Shown: one piece after another, positions 54,767 to 64,000 of the stretch | Numbering within the stretch: position 1 is the first letter of the stretch | Layout of the letters: every line of letters begins with the position of its first letter | Assembly (NCBI GenBank): GCA_022606135.1 | Contig: JABYQN010000002.1 | Span: 2,728,001 to 2,792,000 of the forward strand | Source of the DNA: Fomes fomentarius | Taxonomy: Eukaryota > Basidiomycota > Agaricomycetes > Polyporales > Polyporaceae | Direction: 5' to 3' | DNA length: 64,000 nt | Notes under the pieces: generated by a model | What the model saw: the letters and a program-made list of their open reading frames with translations, nothing else | Told to the model about the DNA's origin: nothing | The model's database searches: none | Made by a program: the position numbers and the translations under genes

Positions 54767-55884
54767 TTATGCGCGCTTCGCGATTCTGGCCTGTGCGGTA
54801 TCGACGGTGGATTTGAGGAGCGCGATGACCTGTTCCGGTTCCGGTGCACTGAAGATAGCCGTACCCGCCACAATGACGTTGCTTCCTAACAGCGCATTTG
54901 AAGGGTCAAGAGTATGAGCAAGAGCGGTCCGGGTACTGTAGCGGCCGCAGCTTACCGGCGTCGGCGCAGACATCGATCGTTTTCGGGCCGACACCGCCGT
55001 CAACCTCGATGTCCTTGTCCGGGAAGCGAGCACGGAGCTCAGCGACCTTGGGTACGCAACGCTCTAGGAATTTCTGCCCGCCGCGACCAGGATAGACAGT
55101 CATGACGAGAAGCATATCGGCGGCTTCCGCAATCTCATCCGTCACTGCGGTCGAAGGTGTGTCCGGAGAGATGGCGACGCCGGCCTTCATCTTGCGTTGG
55201 TGGATGTGATCGATAATTGAGAACGGATCAGCTGTATGTCCCGCGCATTAGCGATCTACGGTTGGCAATGGCGGTCACCGCGCGCGCGTCTCACATGTCG
55301 CTTCGAGATGAAAACAGTAGAGGGAGCCGCCGGCGTCTGCGATATCGTCCACCCACTTCAGAGAGTCGATGATGTCAGAAAGCTCCCTCTGGGACCCACA
55401 AAGGCGTGCGAGGCCGCACCTTGTCAGGTTGAGCTACCATCATATGACAGTCCATGAAGATACCTGGCACGCCTTTGGACACGCAGGAGAGGATGGGAGC
55501 GCCTGCAGTAAAGTGCATACGCGATCAGACATGGCTTGAGTAGCGAGCGCATCTCATGAAGATGCTCCACAGTTTAGAGCGTACCCATGGTGATGTTGGG
55601 CACGAAGTGGCTGGGGATCGGGCGGGATCAGCACAAGTATCTGGGGCCTCAGGAGAGGCAGGCGACGTTTACCCATCCATCACATCTACATGAAGAGACA
55701 GGCAGCGTTCAGTCAGCCTACATTTTTGCCTACACTGCGCGCAGCGTGAGGCGGAGGAGAGGCAGAGGAGAGGCTTACCCATGTGCAGCCACTCCGCACC
55801 GCCCTTGATCATCCGCTTGCATTCCGCAGTGAGCTGGCCAAAGTCGGAGGCAAGGACGGAAGGCGAGATAATGGCGCGAGGCAT
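54767..55884 (-). CDS. RPE1: Ribulose-phosphate 3-epimerase
   Basis: Cytosolic TIM-barrel enzyme of the pentose-phosphate pathway; interconverts ribulose-5-P and xylulose-5-P. Exon 1 (55884-55779) encodes MPRAIISPSVLASDFGQLTA with a Ser (S8) of the active site, and GGAEWLHM. A 13-nt microexon (55685-55673) then supplies DVMDG with the catalytic Asp. Next exons give HFVPNITM with a metal-ligand His, GVPGIFMDCHMMVAQPDKWV (second catalytic region), KMKAGVAISPDTPSTAVTDE, LLVMTVYPGRGGQKFLERCV, DIEVDGGVGPKTIDVCADAG (the Asp acid) and SNVIVAGTAIFSAPEPEQV. About 230 aa, with six or seven exons. The start is the only ATG before the barrel. Confidence 0.94.
55673..55685 (-). other. RPE1: 13-nt microexon in RPE1
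   Basis: On the coding strand the exon is ATGTGATGGATGG, flanked by an upstream acceptor (catgtag) and a donor (gtaaacg). With one base from exon 1 it encodes DVMDG, the essential catalytic-Asp loop. Confidence 0.8.
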
Positions 55885-56160
55885 CGTAGTAGTCGGTGTT
55901 GGGAGCGGTTAAGCCGAGAGAGGCTCATCGCCCTCCCACGTCCATCGCGATCGCCGCCATCACGTGCCAGATGTAGGTGGCTCAGTGGCGGTGCGTGCTA
56001 TGACGATTACGCTCAGTTTGGGGTTGCCAATATTTTGCGGGCAAGCGTCTAAGCAAGTGACGTCGCGTATAAGAGCTCCCCGCAACTATGATGGCTCCCC
56101 CTCTCCTAAGCTCGAACGACTCTCATCTCTCAAGCCTTTTTCTCCAACCTGTTATTTGCC
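55885..56160 (+). promoter_or_regulatory. Divergent promoter, RPE1 / surface protein, with TATA box
   Basis: 276 bp between divergent starts. TATAAGA at 56068-56074 lies 87-93 bp before the surface-protein ATG, with a CT-rich leader after it. It is expected to drive the plus-strand gene; RPE1 appears TATA-less. Confidence 0.55.
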
Positions 56161-56888
56161 ATGTTCTCCAAGTCCCTCCTCTCTGTCTTCTACTTTCTCG
56201 CTGCTGTCGCCCTCGTCGCGAACGCGTCTGCTATCCAGAACGAGAAGCGTCAAGGTGAGTAATTTTATATCATGGCATCCTATAACGTGCTCAAGAGCAT
56301 TGCAGTTGACAGCGTTATCAACTCCTTGACCTCCGCGGCTGGGTCTGTGCTCTCGCAGGGTACATCTGCAGGTATGTCTTCTAGGACAAGGATGCAACAG
56401 GATTGTTCCACTCATCCTCGCGTTCAGCTGGCTCCATTTTCTCAGAGGCGACTGACGCCGCTCATGATGTCGGGACGTTTGTAACATGTCAGTTCACCGT
56501 TCTACCATCAAGTACCTCCATGTGCTCACTCACCTATTAATTCTTCCACAGCCGTCGGCGGTCACGCAATCACCGTCATCACTTCTGCTGGTGGCCAAGC
56601 CATCACTTTGGCCACGGACGGTGCGGGTGTCGCCACCTCCTTCGCCGGTTCGGTGTACTCGGTCGCAACAGATGGTGCCGGGAGCTTGATCACTGGTCCT
56701 TCACAAACTGGGGGTCCCACTGCGTATGTTGTCCACTGAAGGCTCCATTCCTGCATTTACTGACCACTCCCATCAGCACTGGCAATGCCGCTCTTGGCAT
56801 TCATGCTGTGTCAATTTCAACGCCCCTCCTTGGAGGTCTCTTGACTGCCCTCACAAGCATATTGATGGGTGTATGGGTTGTGCTTTGA
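56161..56888 (+). CDS. Small cell-surface or secreted protein, probably GPI-anchored
   Basis: Five exons join to roughly 175 aa. N-terminal signal peptide: MFSKSLLSVFYFLAAVALVA (cleavage near NASA), then a probable Kex2-type KRQ. The mature part is Gly/Ala/Ser/Thr-rich: INSLTSAAGSVLSQGTSA, AGSIFSEATDAAHDVGTFVT, then two related stretches, ITLATDGAGVATSFAGSVYS and VATDGAGSLITGPSQTGGPT. A terminal hydrophobic segment, STPLLGGLLTALTSILMGVW, preceded by a small-residue region, resembles a GPI-attachment signal. No cysteine is visible in the mature part, so it is not a hydrophobin. No family recognised; the class is common in basidiomycete cell walls. Confidence 0.65.
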
Positions 56889-57122
56889 AAAGGACCGTAA
56901 TGAGCATTCTGCTCCAAACACTTCCATCTCGAACATGAAACCATCTTCGTTCACACTCCTTCGTCACTAACAAATGTAACTTCGCGTGGTCAGTCCCGCA
57001 GTAATCCTTGCTTACAGTAGTCAGGTTTGTAAGTCGCATGTATCACGTATACTCTGATACAATCGTATACCATCAACGGAAACGTGATTCATTGTAGACG
57101 GGGTCCCGGGCATATGTGTACT

Positions 57123-57788
57123 TTACTCCTCTTCGGTGGCAGACATGTCCTTGTTGACCTAGCATATCGTACGAGTAAGGTTGTATTAACCCTCAAATTG
57201 TCGGAAGCATGTGTATACGCACCTTCGGATTGAAGAAGAGCGAGTTGGCGCCCCAAGGGAAGGAACCAGAAGCTGCACAACCTCAATGGCATGAAGCATC
57301 AAAAAGGTGCATGCACATACCACGCCTGTTGAGGTACTCGTACGCTGGAGGCTCGGGGAGCTTGCCGCCGTTTGCCTCGAGGAGGTGGTGCTGGTGAGCC
57401 TCGTGCTCAGCCTCGATGTTGCGCACCCACAGAGTGCAAGCAGCGACTGATATCACGTCAATGGGATAGCAGGGACATTGCGAAGAAGTTGAACAAACTG
57501 GCAGGGAGGCACACGAAGTAGCTGTTTACAGGTGACTTAGCCCAGAAGTAGCACACAGCCACGGATAAAACACACCTAATCTTGCGCCAGAGCTCGGTGG
57601 TCTCTGCGATGCGAAGCGAGGGGATGTCATTGTATGCCCGTGACGCTACGGAATCCGTTCACATACCAGCAGCGTGAGATGTCAGGGCTTCCTGCTGCTC
57701 GCGGTAAGACTGCTTGCCAGCGGCGGCGGCGAAGCCACGGGCACGAGGAAATGCACGCAGTGCAGCGCGACGAGCAACGAAAGACATT
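57123..57788 (-). CDS. COX13: Cytochrome c oxidase subunit VIa (Cox13)
   Basis: Nuclear-encoded regulatory subunit of complex IV in the mitochondrial inner membrane. The start MSFVARRAALRAFPRARGFA is a typical cleavable presequence. The mature part reads KQSYREQQEALTSHAAETTE, then LWRKISYFVCLPA, a membrane helix ending in AACTLWVRNIEAEHEAHQHH, LLEANGGKLPEPPAYEYLNR, FPWGANSLFFNPK and a short acidic tail KVNKDMSATEEE. About 120 aa in six small exons, as usual for this gene. The promoter is shared with RPN2 (236 bp between ATGs). Confidence 0.93.
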
Positions 57789-58024
57789 GAGGAAGTGGTG
57801 ATGGATAGGATGAAAGCGGAGCAGAACGATGAGTCGCGACTTTTGGCAGAGGCCAGACTCGGAACGGACGAGGCGAGAGTGCTTATGTAATGAGCGTGGG
57901 CTACACCTTCTTTTTGTGGACTTTCTGTGTGGCAGGCGCCTATGTTCGTCCGCTGACGCGTCCCGAAGTGTATTGAGACGCGTACTCCGAAGAGGCGTAC
58001 GCGTTCTGCTCTTCGTCCGTTACC

Positions 58025-61000
58025 ATGGGTGTTCCCTCTCAGTCCTCCGCTGCTGGCGTGCTCGCGCTACTCTCCGACCCCGAGCCTGTACTCAAGCAGT
58101 ACGCACTCAAGGCACTCAACCAGCTTGTTCCCCAATTCTGGGCTGAGATTTCTGAGCACATTGCGCTTATGTATGTCGTCATGTCCATCGTCCATTCGCT
58201 TGATTAACGCGTCTGCATCCACAGTGAATCTTTGTACGAAGGCGAAGGACTCCCCCAGCAGGCCCGTGACTCAGCCGCTCTCCTCGCGAGCAAAGTCTAC
58301 TATTACTTGGGCGAATACGATGAGGCACTGTCCTTCGCGCTTGGTGCGGGTACCGCATTCACGCACGACAGTCGCGATTCTGGGACAGAGGAATATGTTG
58401 AGACTGTAGTTTGTGGGTATTGACAAAAGTGTGGCCGCATTACTGTGCTGATTGTTCATGGTTCTATAGCCAAAGCCATTGACCGTTACGTGAACACTCG
58501 AGTAGCGGCCCAGGCTGAGGGAAAAGTTGACCCTAGGCTACAGGGCATTATTGAGGGCATATTCAGGAGGTGTATCGAAGATGGCGAGTACAGACAAGTC
58601 AGTTTCTTTCCCTAACCCATGACCACGCAACAAGCTTATGTCCATTCAGGCGATCGGTATCGCGCTAGAGTCCAGACGTTTGGACATAATCAAGTCAATA
58701 TACGAGCAAACTCATGACACCACTTTGCTCTCGTACGCAATGGAGGCTGTCTTGGACACTGCGTTCCCACTCGCGTACCGCGACCAAGTCCTCCGCTTCC
58801 TTTTCCCGCTCTTCCCCGCACCAACCGGCGATGCAAGATCTGCCCATGTATACGCTCTTACGCGTATCCTCGTCACGCTCAACTCCCCTGAATTAACTAT
58901 CAATTTCCTCAATTCACTCGTGCCAAGGCAGAAGCTTCTGGCCTATCAGTTTGCGTTCGATCTCGTAGAAGGTGGTGGCCAGGATTTCCTTGAAACCATC
59001 AGGAGGGACCTCCCTGAAGGCACAGCCGTGAGTGTTCTACCTTGTGAGGATGTCCAAGAGTGTTCTGACCTTGTTACAGGATACAAAACCGATATATGAC
59101 CAGTTGCGCACTATCCTCTACGGACAGGAGTCAATCAAGTTGTACCTTGAATTCCTTAAACGAAACAACAAGGTCGACATGCTTATCCTCAATAACACGA
59201 AGGACGCTCTGGAGCCGCGCTCGTCGATATACCACACCGCTCTGACGCTCCAGAACGCGTTCATGCACGCTGGTACTACCTCCGATGTCTTCCTGCGGGA
59301 CAATTTGGAGTGGTTGGCGCTTGCGAATAACTGGTCGAAGTTCTCCGCGGCCGCTGCTATCGGTGTTATTCACAAAGGACACTTCCAGGAGAGCATGAAC
59401 ATCCTTGGGCCTTACCTGCCTGCTCAGGGGGCGGAACCCACTTCGGGTAGCGGTGCTTACTCGGAGGGTGGTGCTCTGTACGCGCTCGGTCTTGTGAATG
59501 CGGGATGCGGAAGTGGGCAGGAGGTCGAAAACTTCCTCCGCACTACCTTAAAGAACTCGACTAGCGAGGTCGCGCAGCATGGTGCCGCACTGGGTCTCGG
59601 TGTCGCTGGTATGGGTGGCAAGAGTGCAGAGGCGTACGATGACTTGAAGCAGACACTCTTCACCGACTCAGCCGTAGCTGGCGAAGCTGCTGGTTACGCC
59701 ATGGGTCTCATCATGCTGGGCACGGCCGACGCGACTAGTGCAGAGGAGATGCTCACCTACGCTAGAGAAACTCAGCATGAGAAGATCATCCGCGGTCTTG
59801 CGATTGGTCTTGCACTGATTTTCTATGGCCGTCAAGAAGAGGCAGACGACATGGTCAAACTCCTCATGGCGGAGAAGGTATTGATATTGAGGAGATTGCG
59901 ATGATCTGACTCACTCACATGTTTGCTCACAGGACCCCATCTTGCGCTACGGAGGTGTCTATACGCTGGCACTTGCCTACGCCGGTACTTCGAACAATGC
60001 TGCGATCCGTCAACTGTTGCATGTCGCTGTGTCGGATACCTCAGACGACGTTCGTCGGGCTGCGGTAACCAGCCTGGCATTCTTGTTGTTCAAAAACCCT
60101 GCGCAGGTACCCAGGATTGTGCAGCTCTTGTCAGAGAGCTACAACCCACACGTGCGTTGTGGTGCTACCCTCGCGCTAGGTATCGCTTGCGCAGGTACTG
60201 GTCTTCAGGTATGCTTTATCGTGCTTCTTATGTTGTTGATCCTTAAACCCCCGCTCTAGGATGCCGTCGACATTCTCGAGCCAATGACTCGAGACAGTGT
60301 CGACTTTGTTCGCCAAGGTGCTCTCATCGCTCTCGGCATGATCCTCGTGGAGCAGTCCGAGGCCTCTTCGCCGTCGCTCGCCTCGACTCGTGCACTGTAC
60401 GCGAAGATCGTCTCGGACAAGCATGATGACCCTATGGCACGTTTCGGTGCTGCCCTTGGTCAGGGTCTCATCGACGCAGGTGGTCGCAATGTCACGATCA
60501 GCCTCCAGAGTCGCGCAGGCAGCCGCAACACCAGCGCTATCGTCGGCATGGTGCTATTCTGTCAGTTCTGGTACTGGTACCCTCTTGCCCATTGCGCGTG
60601 CTTAGCCTTCGAACCCACCGGTATCATCGGCCTGGATGAGAATCTGAAGGTGAGTTTGTCTTTGTGTAATGTTATGGGCACAACTGACAGCAGATCCAGG
60701 CGCCGAAGTTCGACTTCCTTTCAAATGCTAAGCCCAGTCTGTTTGCTTATCCTGCACCAACAAAGCCGCCAAAGAAGGAGACAATTGCCAAGGTCGCGAC
60801 CGCGGTCCTCTCCACAACAGCGAAGGCAAAGGCTCGCGAGAAGAGGAAAGCTGCTGAGCAAGGCGAACTTGCACCTGCTGTAGGTGGTTGGCCGAGCAAT
60901 TGCAACGTGGATGCTGATAGTATCTGGCTAGGATGAGAAGAAGGATGGTGATGTCGAGATGAAGGGTGCGGAAGTAACGTCGTCTCGTCATGGCGACGTC

Positions 61001-61510
61001 TCCCCTATTTCGGGCTCCTTGTCGAACTTGGCACAAGGCGCACCAAAGGGACGCAAACCTGAACCATCGTCCGAGAAGCTCTCAAACTTCTCTCGAATCA
61101 CTCCTGCGCAACTGGCATACATCTCCTTCCCCAGTGATGGCCGCTATCAACCTGTGCGCGTTGTGTCCACTCGTCCCCCTCCGAAGGCCTCGAAGCCTCC
61201 CGCGTCAGTGGCTCTCGCGGTGGAGCGGGCCGCAGGTGGAGGCGGCATTTTGATCATGTCCGATACTCGCCCAGAACAGGAGACTGAATACATCGAGTTC
61301 GAGACGCAGCCCGTGGCACCGCCTGCTGTAGCTCCCGCTGCACAAACCCCTCCCGCCGCCACCTCTGGTCGTCACATCGCACTGGACGAGAACACGCCTG
61401 AAGCTGACCCTCCAGAATCGTTCGAGGTGAGTTACCTACCGTCATGTACCATATGCTAGTTCTGATTCTGATCCTGTGCCTTATAGTACCCTTTTGATAA
61501 CGATACGTAG
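58025..61510 (+). CDS. RPN2: 26S proteasome regulatory subunit Rpn2
   Basis: Largest non-ATPase subunit of the proteasome base, a scaffold for ubiquitin receptors and lid contacts. The start [20 protein letters not shown] leads a helical N-terminal rod ([40 protein letters not shown]). The PC-repeat toroid follows: [130 protein letters not shown] and [21 protein letters not shown] Lys-rich segment ([17 protein letters not shown]) and the Pro/Ala-rich end close with EYPFDNDT. About ten exons, all in frame. Confidence 0.94.
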
Positions 61511-61794
61511 AGCAACAATGTCATGTATACTCATATTTCGCACTATACAGTCTTCTTGCAATCCTCGAGCGCTTCGTCAGAACCTGAGGGCAGTCCGGCT
61601 GACCGGGCACGGAACCGGGTGTGTATGTCGTCATCTGCTCTTCTAATGCCACACAAAACCCAGACCAGCAGCCATTGGCGGAGGGCGGCGGACCGTGCTA
61701 GGAATAGTCTCTCTTTCTCGGCGGGGAACGCTTTTAACTCGTGGCACGGGCAAACGTCTCCCCAACACTCTCATCGCACAGTTTAGCCTCACTG

Positions 61795-62891
61795 ATGGCC
61801 TCTGAACGCGTCCGCGCCGCGATCCTCGACGACTATCAAAATGTCGCCTTCAAATTCGCTGATTGGTCTAGCATTCAGGACCGTCTGGCCATCGACTCCT
61901 TCCCCGAGACGACAGCCGATGAAGACGTCCTTGCGACGAGGTTAGAGCCTTACACCATCATTTGCGCTATGAGGGAGCGGACGAAGTTCACGGCGTCGCT
62001 ACTGGACCGCCTCCCGAACCTTCGGTTCATCGCCACTACGGGTCCGTACAACGCGGGCATAGACGTTGCCTACGCGAAGACTCGAGGGATCATCGTTTCG
62101 GGAACCGGAGGCAAAGGCAACTCGACTCTGGAACATATATGGGCACTCATCCTGGCGACCGCGAGACATATCGCCATAGAGGATGCACGAGTGAAGGCAA
62201 GTGCCGTGCCTTGGCAGGTCACTATTCCCATGGGTCTTGCGGGTAAGACGCTTGGTTTAGTGGGTGTGGGCAGGTTGGGCGCTGCCACTGGAAAGGTTTG
62301 TCTTGATACCAAAGCAACTTGATTTCACCTACTGATCACAACGACTTAGATCGCAAAGGTCTTCGGTTTGGAAGTCATCGGCTGGTCGCCCAACTTAACT
62401 CCTGACCGCGCAGCCAGCGCGGGGGTGACATATATCTCCTCAAAGGAGGAACTGTTGAAACGCAGCGATATCGTCTCGATTCATATGGTCCTGTCGGAAC
62501 GCACACGCTATCTGATAACCGCCGCCGACCTCGCTCTGCTAAAGCCCACCGCGTTCTTCATCAATACCTCCCGCGGACCTCTGGTTGATGAAGCCGCGTT
62601 GATAGAAGTGTTGAAGGCGAAACGCATTGCTGGGGCTGGGTTGGACGTGTTCGAGGTGGAACCACTGCCGTTGGACCACCCGATGAGGAAGTTAGAGAAT
62701 GTGACGCTTAGTCCCCACACGGGCTACGTGAGCGACTCAAACTACGAAGTAGGTTTGCCGCTCTCTTGTGGCATTCGTAACGGATTGTGCGCAAGTTGCT
62801 GACCCAGCTTTCTGGCTAGGCGTTCTGGGGCGACACCGTCGAGAACATCGCAGCATTCTTGGACGGACGCCAGACGCGTGTGATTGGGTAG
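61795..62891 (+). CDS. NAD-dependent D-2-hydroxyacid dehydrogenase
   Basis: Oxidoreductase of the D-isomer-specific 2-hydroxyacid dehydrogenase family (glyoxylate/hydroxypyruvate reductase or phosphoglycerate dehydrogenase-like). Three exons join with GT-AG. The start MASERVRAAILDDYQNVAFK is followed by the substrate-side TGPYNAGIDVAYAKTRGIIV and NSTLEHIWALILATARHI. The Rossmann loop is LGLVGVGRLGAATGKIAKVF (GxGxxG). Catalytic residues are Arg in FFINTSRGPLVDEAALIEVL, Glu in GLDVFEVEPLPLDHP and His in TLSPHTGYVSDSNYE. The end FWGDTVENIAAFLDGRQTRV is normal. About 330 aa. Substrate not decidable. Confidence 0.9.
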
Positions 62892-63144
62892 AGGGTTGAT
62901 GGGACAAAGACTGGATGTTCTTTGGCTCGTCTGTGCTTTGTGACTCGGATAGTGTAGCGTGCGATAAGTAGGGAAACAAATCTTGTTAAAGAACTTGAAA
63001 GACGATTCGTTCGAATCAAAAAGACGCGTGACTGTCACTGAGCCACGCGCCTGTCACAATCTTGGTGGACTAGATTCGGATGGCTTTTGCGCGTCGAGGT
63101 CTTCTTTCCGCACTACACAATCTTTACCTCGTACATCCACCATC

Positions 63145-64000
63145 ATGGAGGCTCGTGTGGCTAACCGCAGGAACGGTACGTGTTCTCGCTGCTCTCAACG
63201 CGTCTTCGCGTGGATTCTACATGCGATCTAAACTGACCCTCTCGCATCTCAGAGTACAAGAGCAAGGGTGGCCTGAAGCAGGACGAGCTCCGTCGTCGTC
63301 GTGAGGAGCAGCAGGTCGAGATTCGGCGGCAGAAGAGGGAGGAAAACATCTCCAAGAGGCGGAACTTCCTTCCTAGCGCAGGCCCCGACTCCGACGATGA
63401 GAGTGGTGTGGGTAGTTGGGAGTCTCCGGTGCGTACTATCATCTTCGGGTACATCATGCTTGTTGTCTTACCATGGAAAACAGCTCGCAGATGACATGAT
63501 TGCGGGTGTATTCTCCGATGACCCCGATCGTCAGCTGGACGCAACCACCAAGTTCCGCAAGCTACTTTCAAAAGAAAAGAACCCCCGATTGAACGCGTTA
63601 TCGAGTGTGGCGTTGTGCCCCGCTTTGTCGAGTTCCTGCGTGGGGACAATGCCATGCTTCAGGTGCGCGATCTACATCATGACTCGCGTCAATGACCAAT
63701 TTTGACACCCTTCCTAGTTCGAGGCCGCTTGGGCTTTGACAAACATTGCTTCTGGCACTGCCGAACACACTCAAGTCGTGATCAATGCGCACGCTGTCCC
63801 GGAGTTCATTAAGTTGCTGTCCTCCTCTGTCCCCGATGTCCGTGAGCAGGCGGTGTGGGCTCTGGGTAACATTGCCGGAGACAGCCCGCAATGCCGTGAT
63901 TACGTCCTCCAGCAGGGTGCCTTGCGGCCATTGTTGAATCTCCTCAGTGAGAACAACAAACTCAGTATGCTCCGGAACGCGACCTGGACCCTCAGCAACT
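63145..64000 (+). CDS. SRP1: Importin alpha (karyopherin alpha), 3' partial, frame break
   Basis: Adaptor that binds classical nuclear localisation signals and importin beta. Exon 1 starts at 63145 ([10 protein letters not shown]). Exon 2 (63253-63428) carries the basic importin-beta-binding segment, [20 protein letters not shown] and KRRNFLP. Exon 3 (from 63484) has [20 protein letters not shown] and [10 protein letters not shown]. The frame then drops one base in the C5 run at 63582-63586. Read in the -1 frame it resumes as [20 protein letters not shown]. After an intron (63663-63717) come ARM repeats: [60 protein letters not shown] and [10 protein letters not shown] at the window edge. All splice sites otherwise fit, and the gene is essential in other fungi, so the break is probably a sequence error. 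Confidence 0.88.

Noticed and set aside
1..64000. Secondary-metabolite cluster, mobile element or CRISPR-like array
   Set aside because: No polyketide, NRPS or terpene core gene, no transposase, reverse transcriptase or long terminal repeat, and no spaced repeat array. The genes are mostly housekeeping.

Overview
This is a nuclear genome segment from a filamentous basidiomycete, most likely an Agaricomycete (polypore-like). Nearly every gene is eukaryotic. Introns are frequent and short (mostly 50-60 nt) with GTRNGT donors and CTRAC-type branch points. Gene families such as the fungal CSL factor, GT32, fungal Zn2Cys6 factors and a UreD urease chaperone fit that lineage. I see no transposon, CRISPR array, tRNA or rRNA. 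Species was not determined.

Layout. 1-14 kb: VPS18 (5' end cut off), CGR1, a long disordered protein, SEC39 and NIP7. 14-23 kb: ureD, an ACS-type MFS permease, the mitochondrial m-AAA protease AFG3 and a secreted histidine acid phosphatase. 23-35 kb: PTC6-like mitochondrial PP2C, a gamma-glutamyltransferase, a divergent Zn2Cys6 regulator, VPS20 and a U-box cyclophilin. 35-46 kb: a PPR protein, a tiny MIM2-like protein, a sugar transporter, the DEAD-box helicase MRH4 and a TMEM198-like membrane protein. 47-55 kb: a hypothetical protein, a CSL-family transcription factor, a GT32 glycosyltransferase and RPE1. 56-64 kb: a small surface protein, COX13, RPN2, a 2-hydroxyacid dehydrogenase and importin alpha (3' end cut off).

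The genes are mostly unlinked housekeeping functions: membrane traffic, ribosome biogenesis, mitochondrial biogenesis, proteasome and nuclear import. Many pairs are divergent over 200-330 bp or convergent within 60-80 bp, as expected in a compact fungal genome. I found no convincing novel multi-gene system.

The most notable signals are at gene-structure level. A 5-nt microexon sits inside the zinc-cluster motif of the Zn2Cys6 factor. There are two GC-AG introns and two further microexons (13 and 17 nt). Two conserved genes (GT32 and importin alpha) lose one base in the same kind of C5 tract, and a third (CSL) shows a similar frame mismatch; assembly or homopolymer error looks more likely than biology. 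An imperfect tandem duplication lies just past the SEC39 stop codon.
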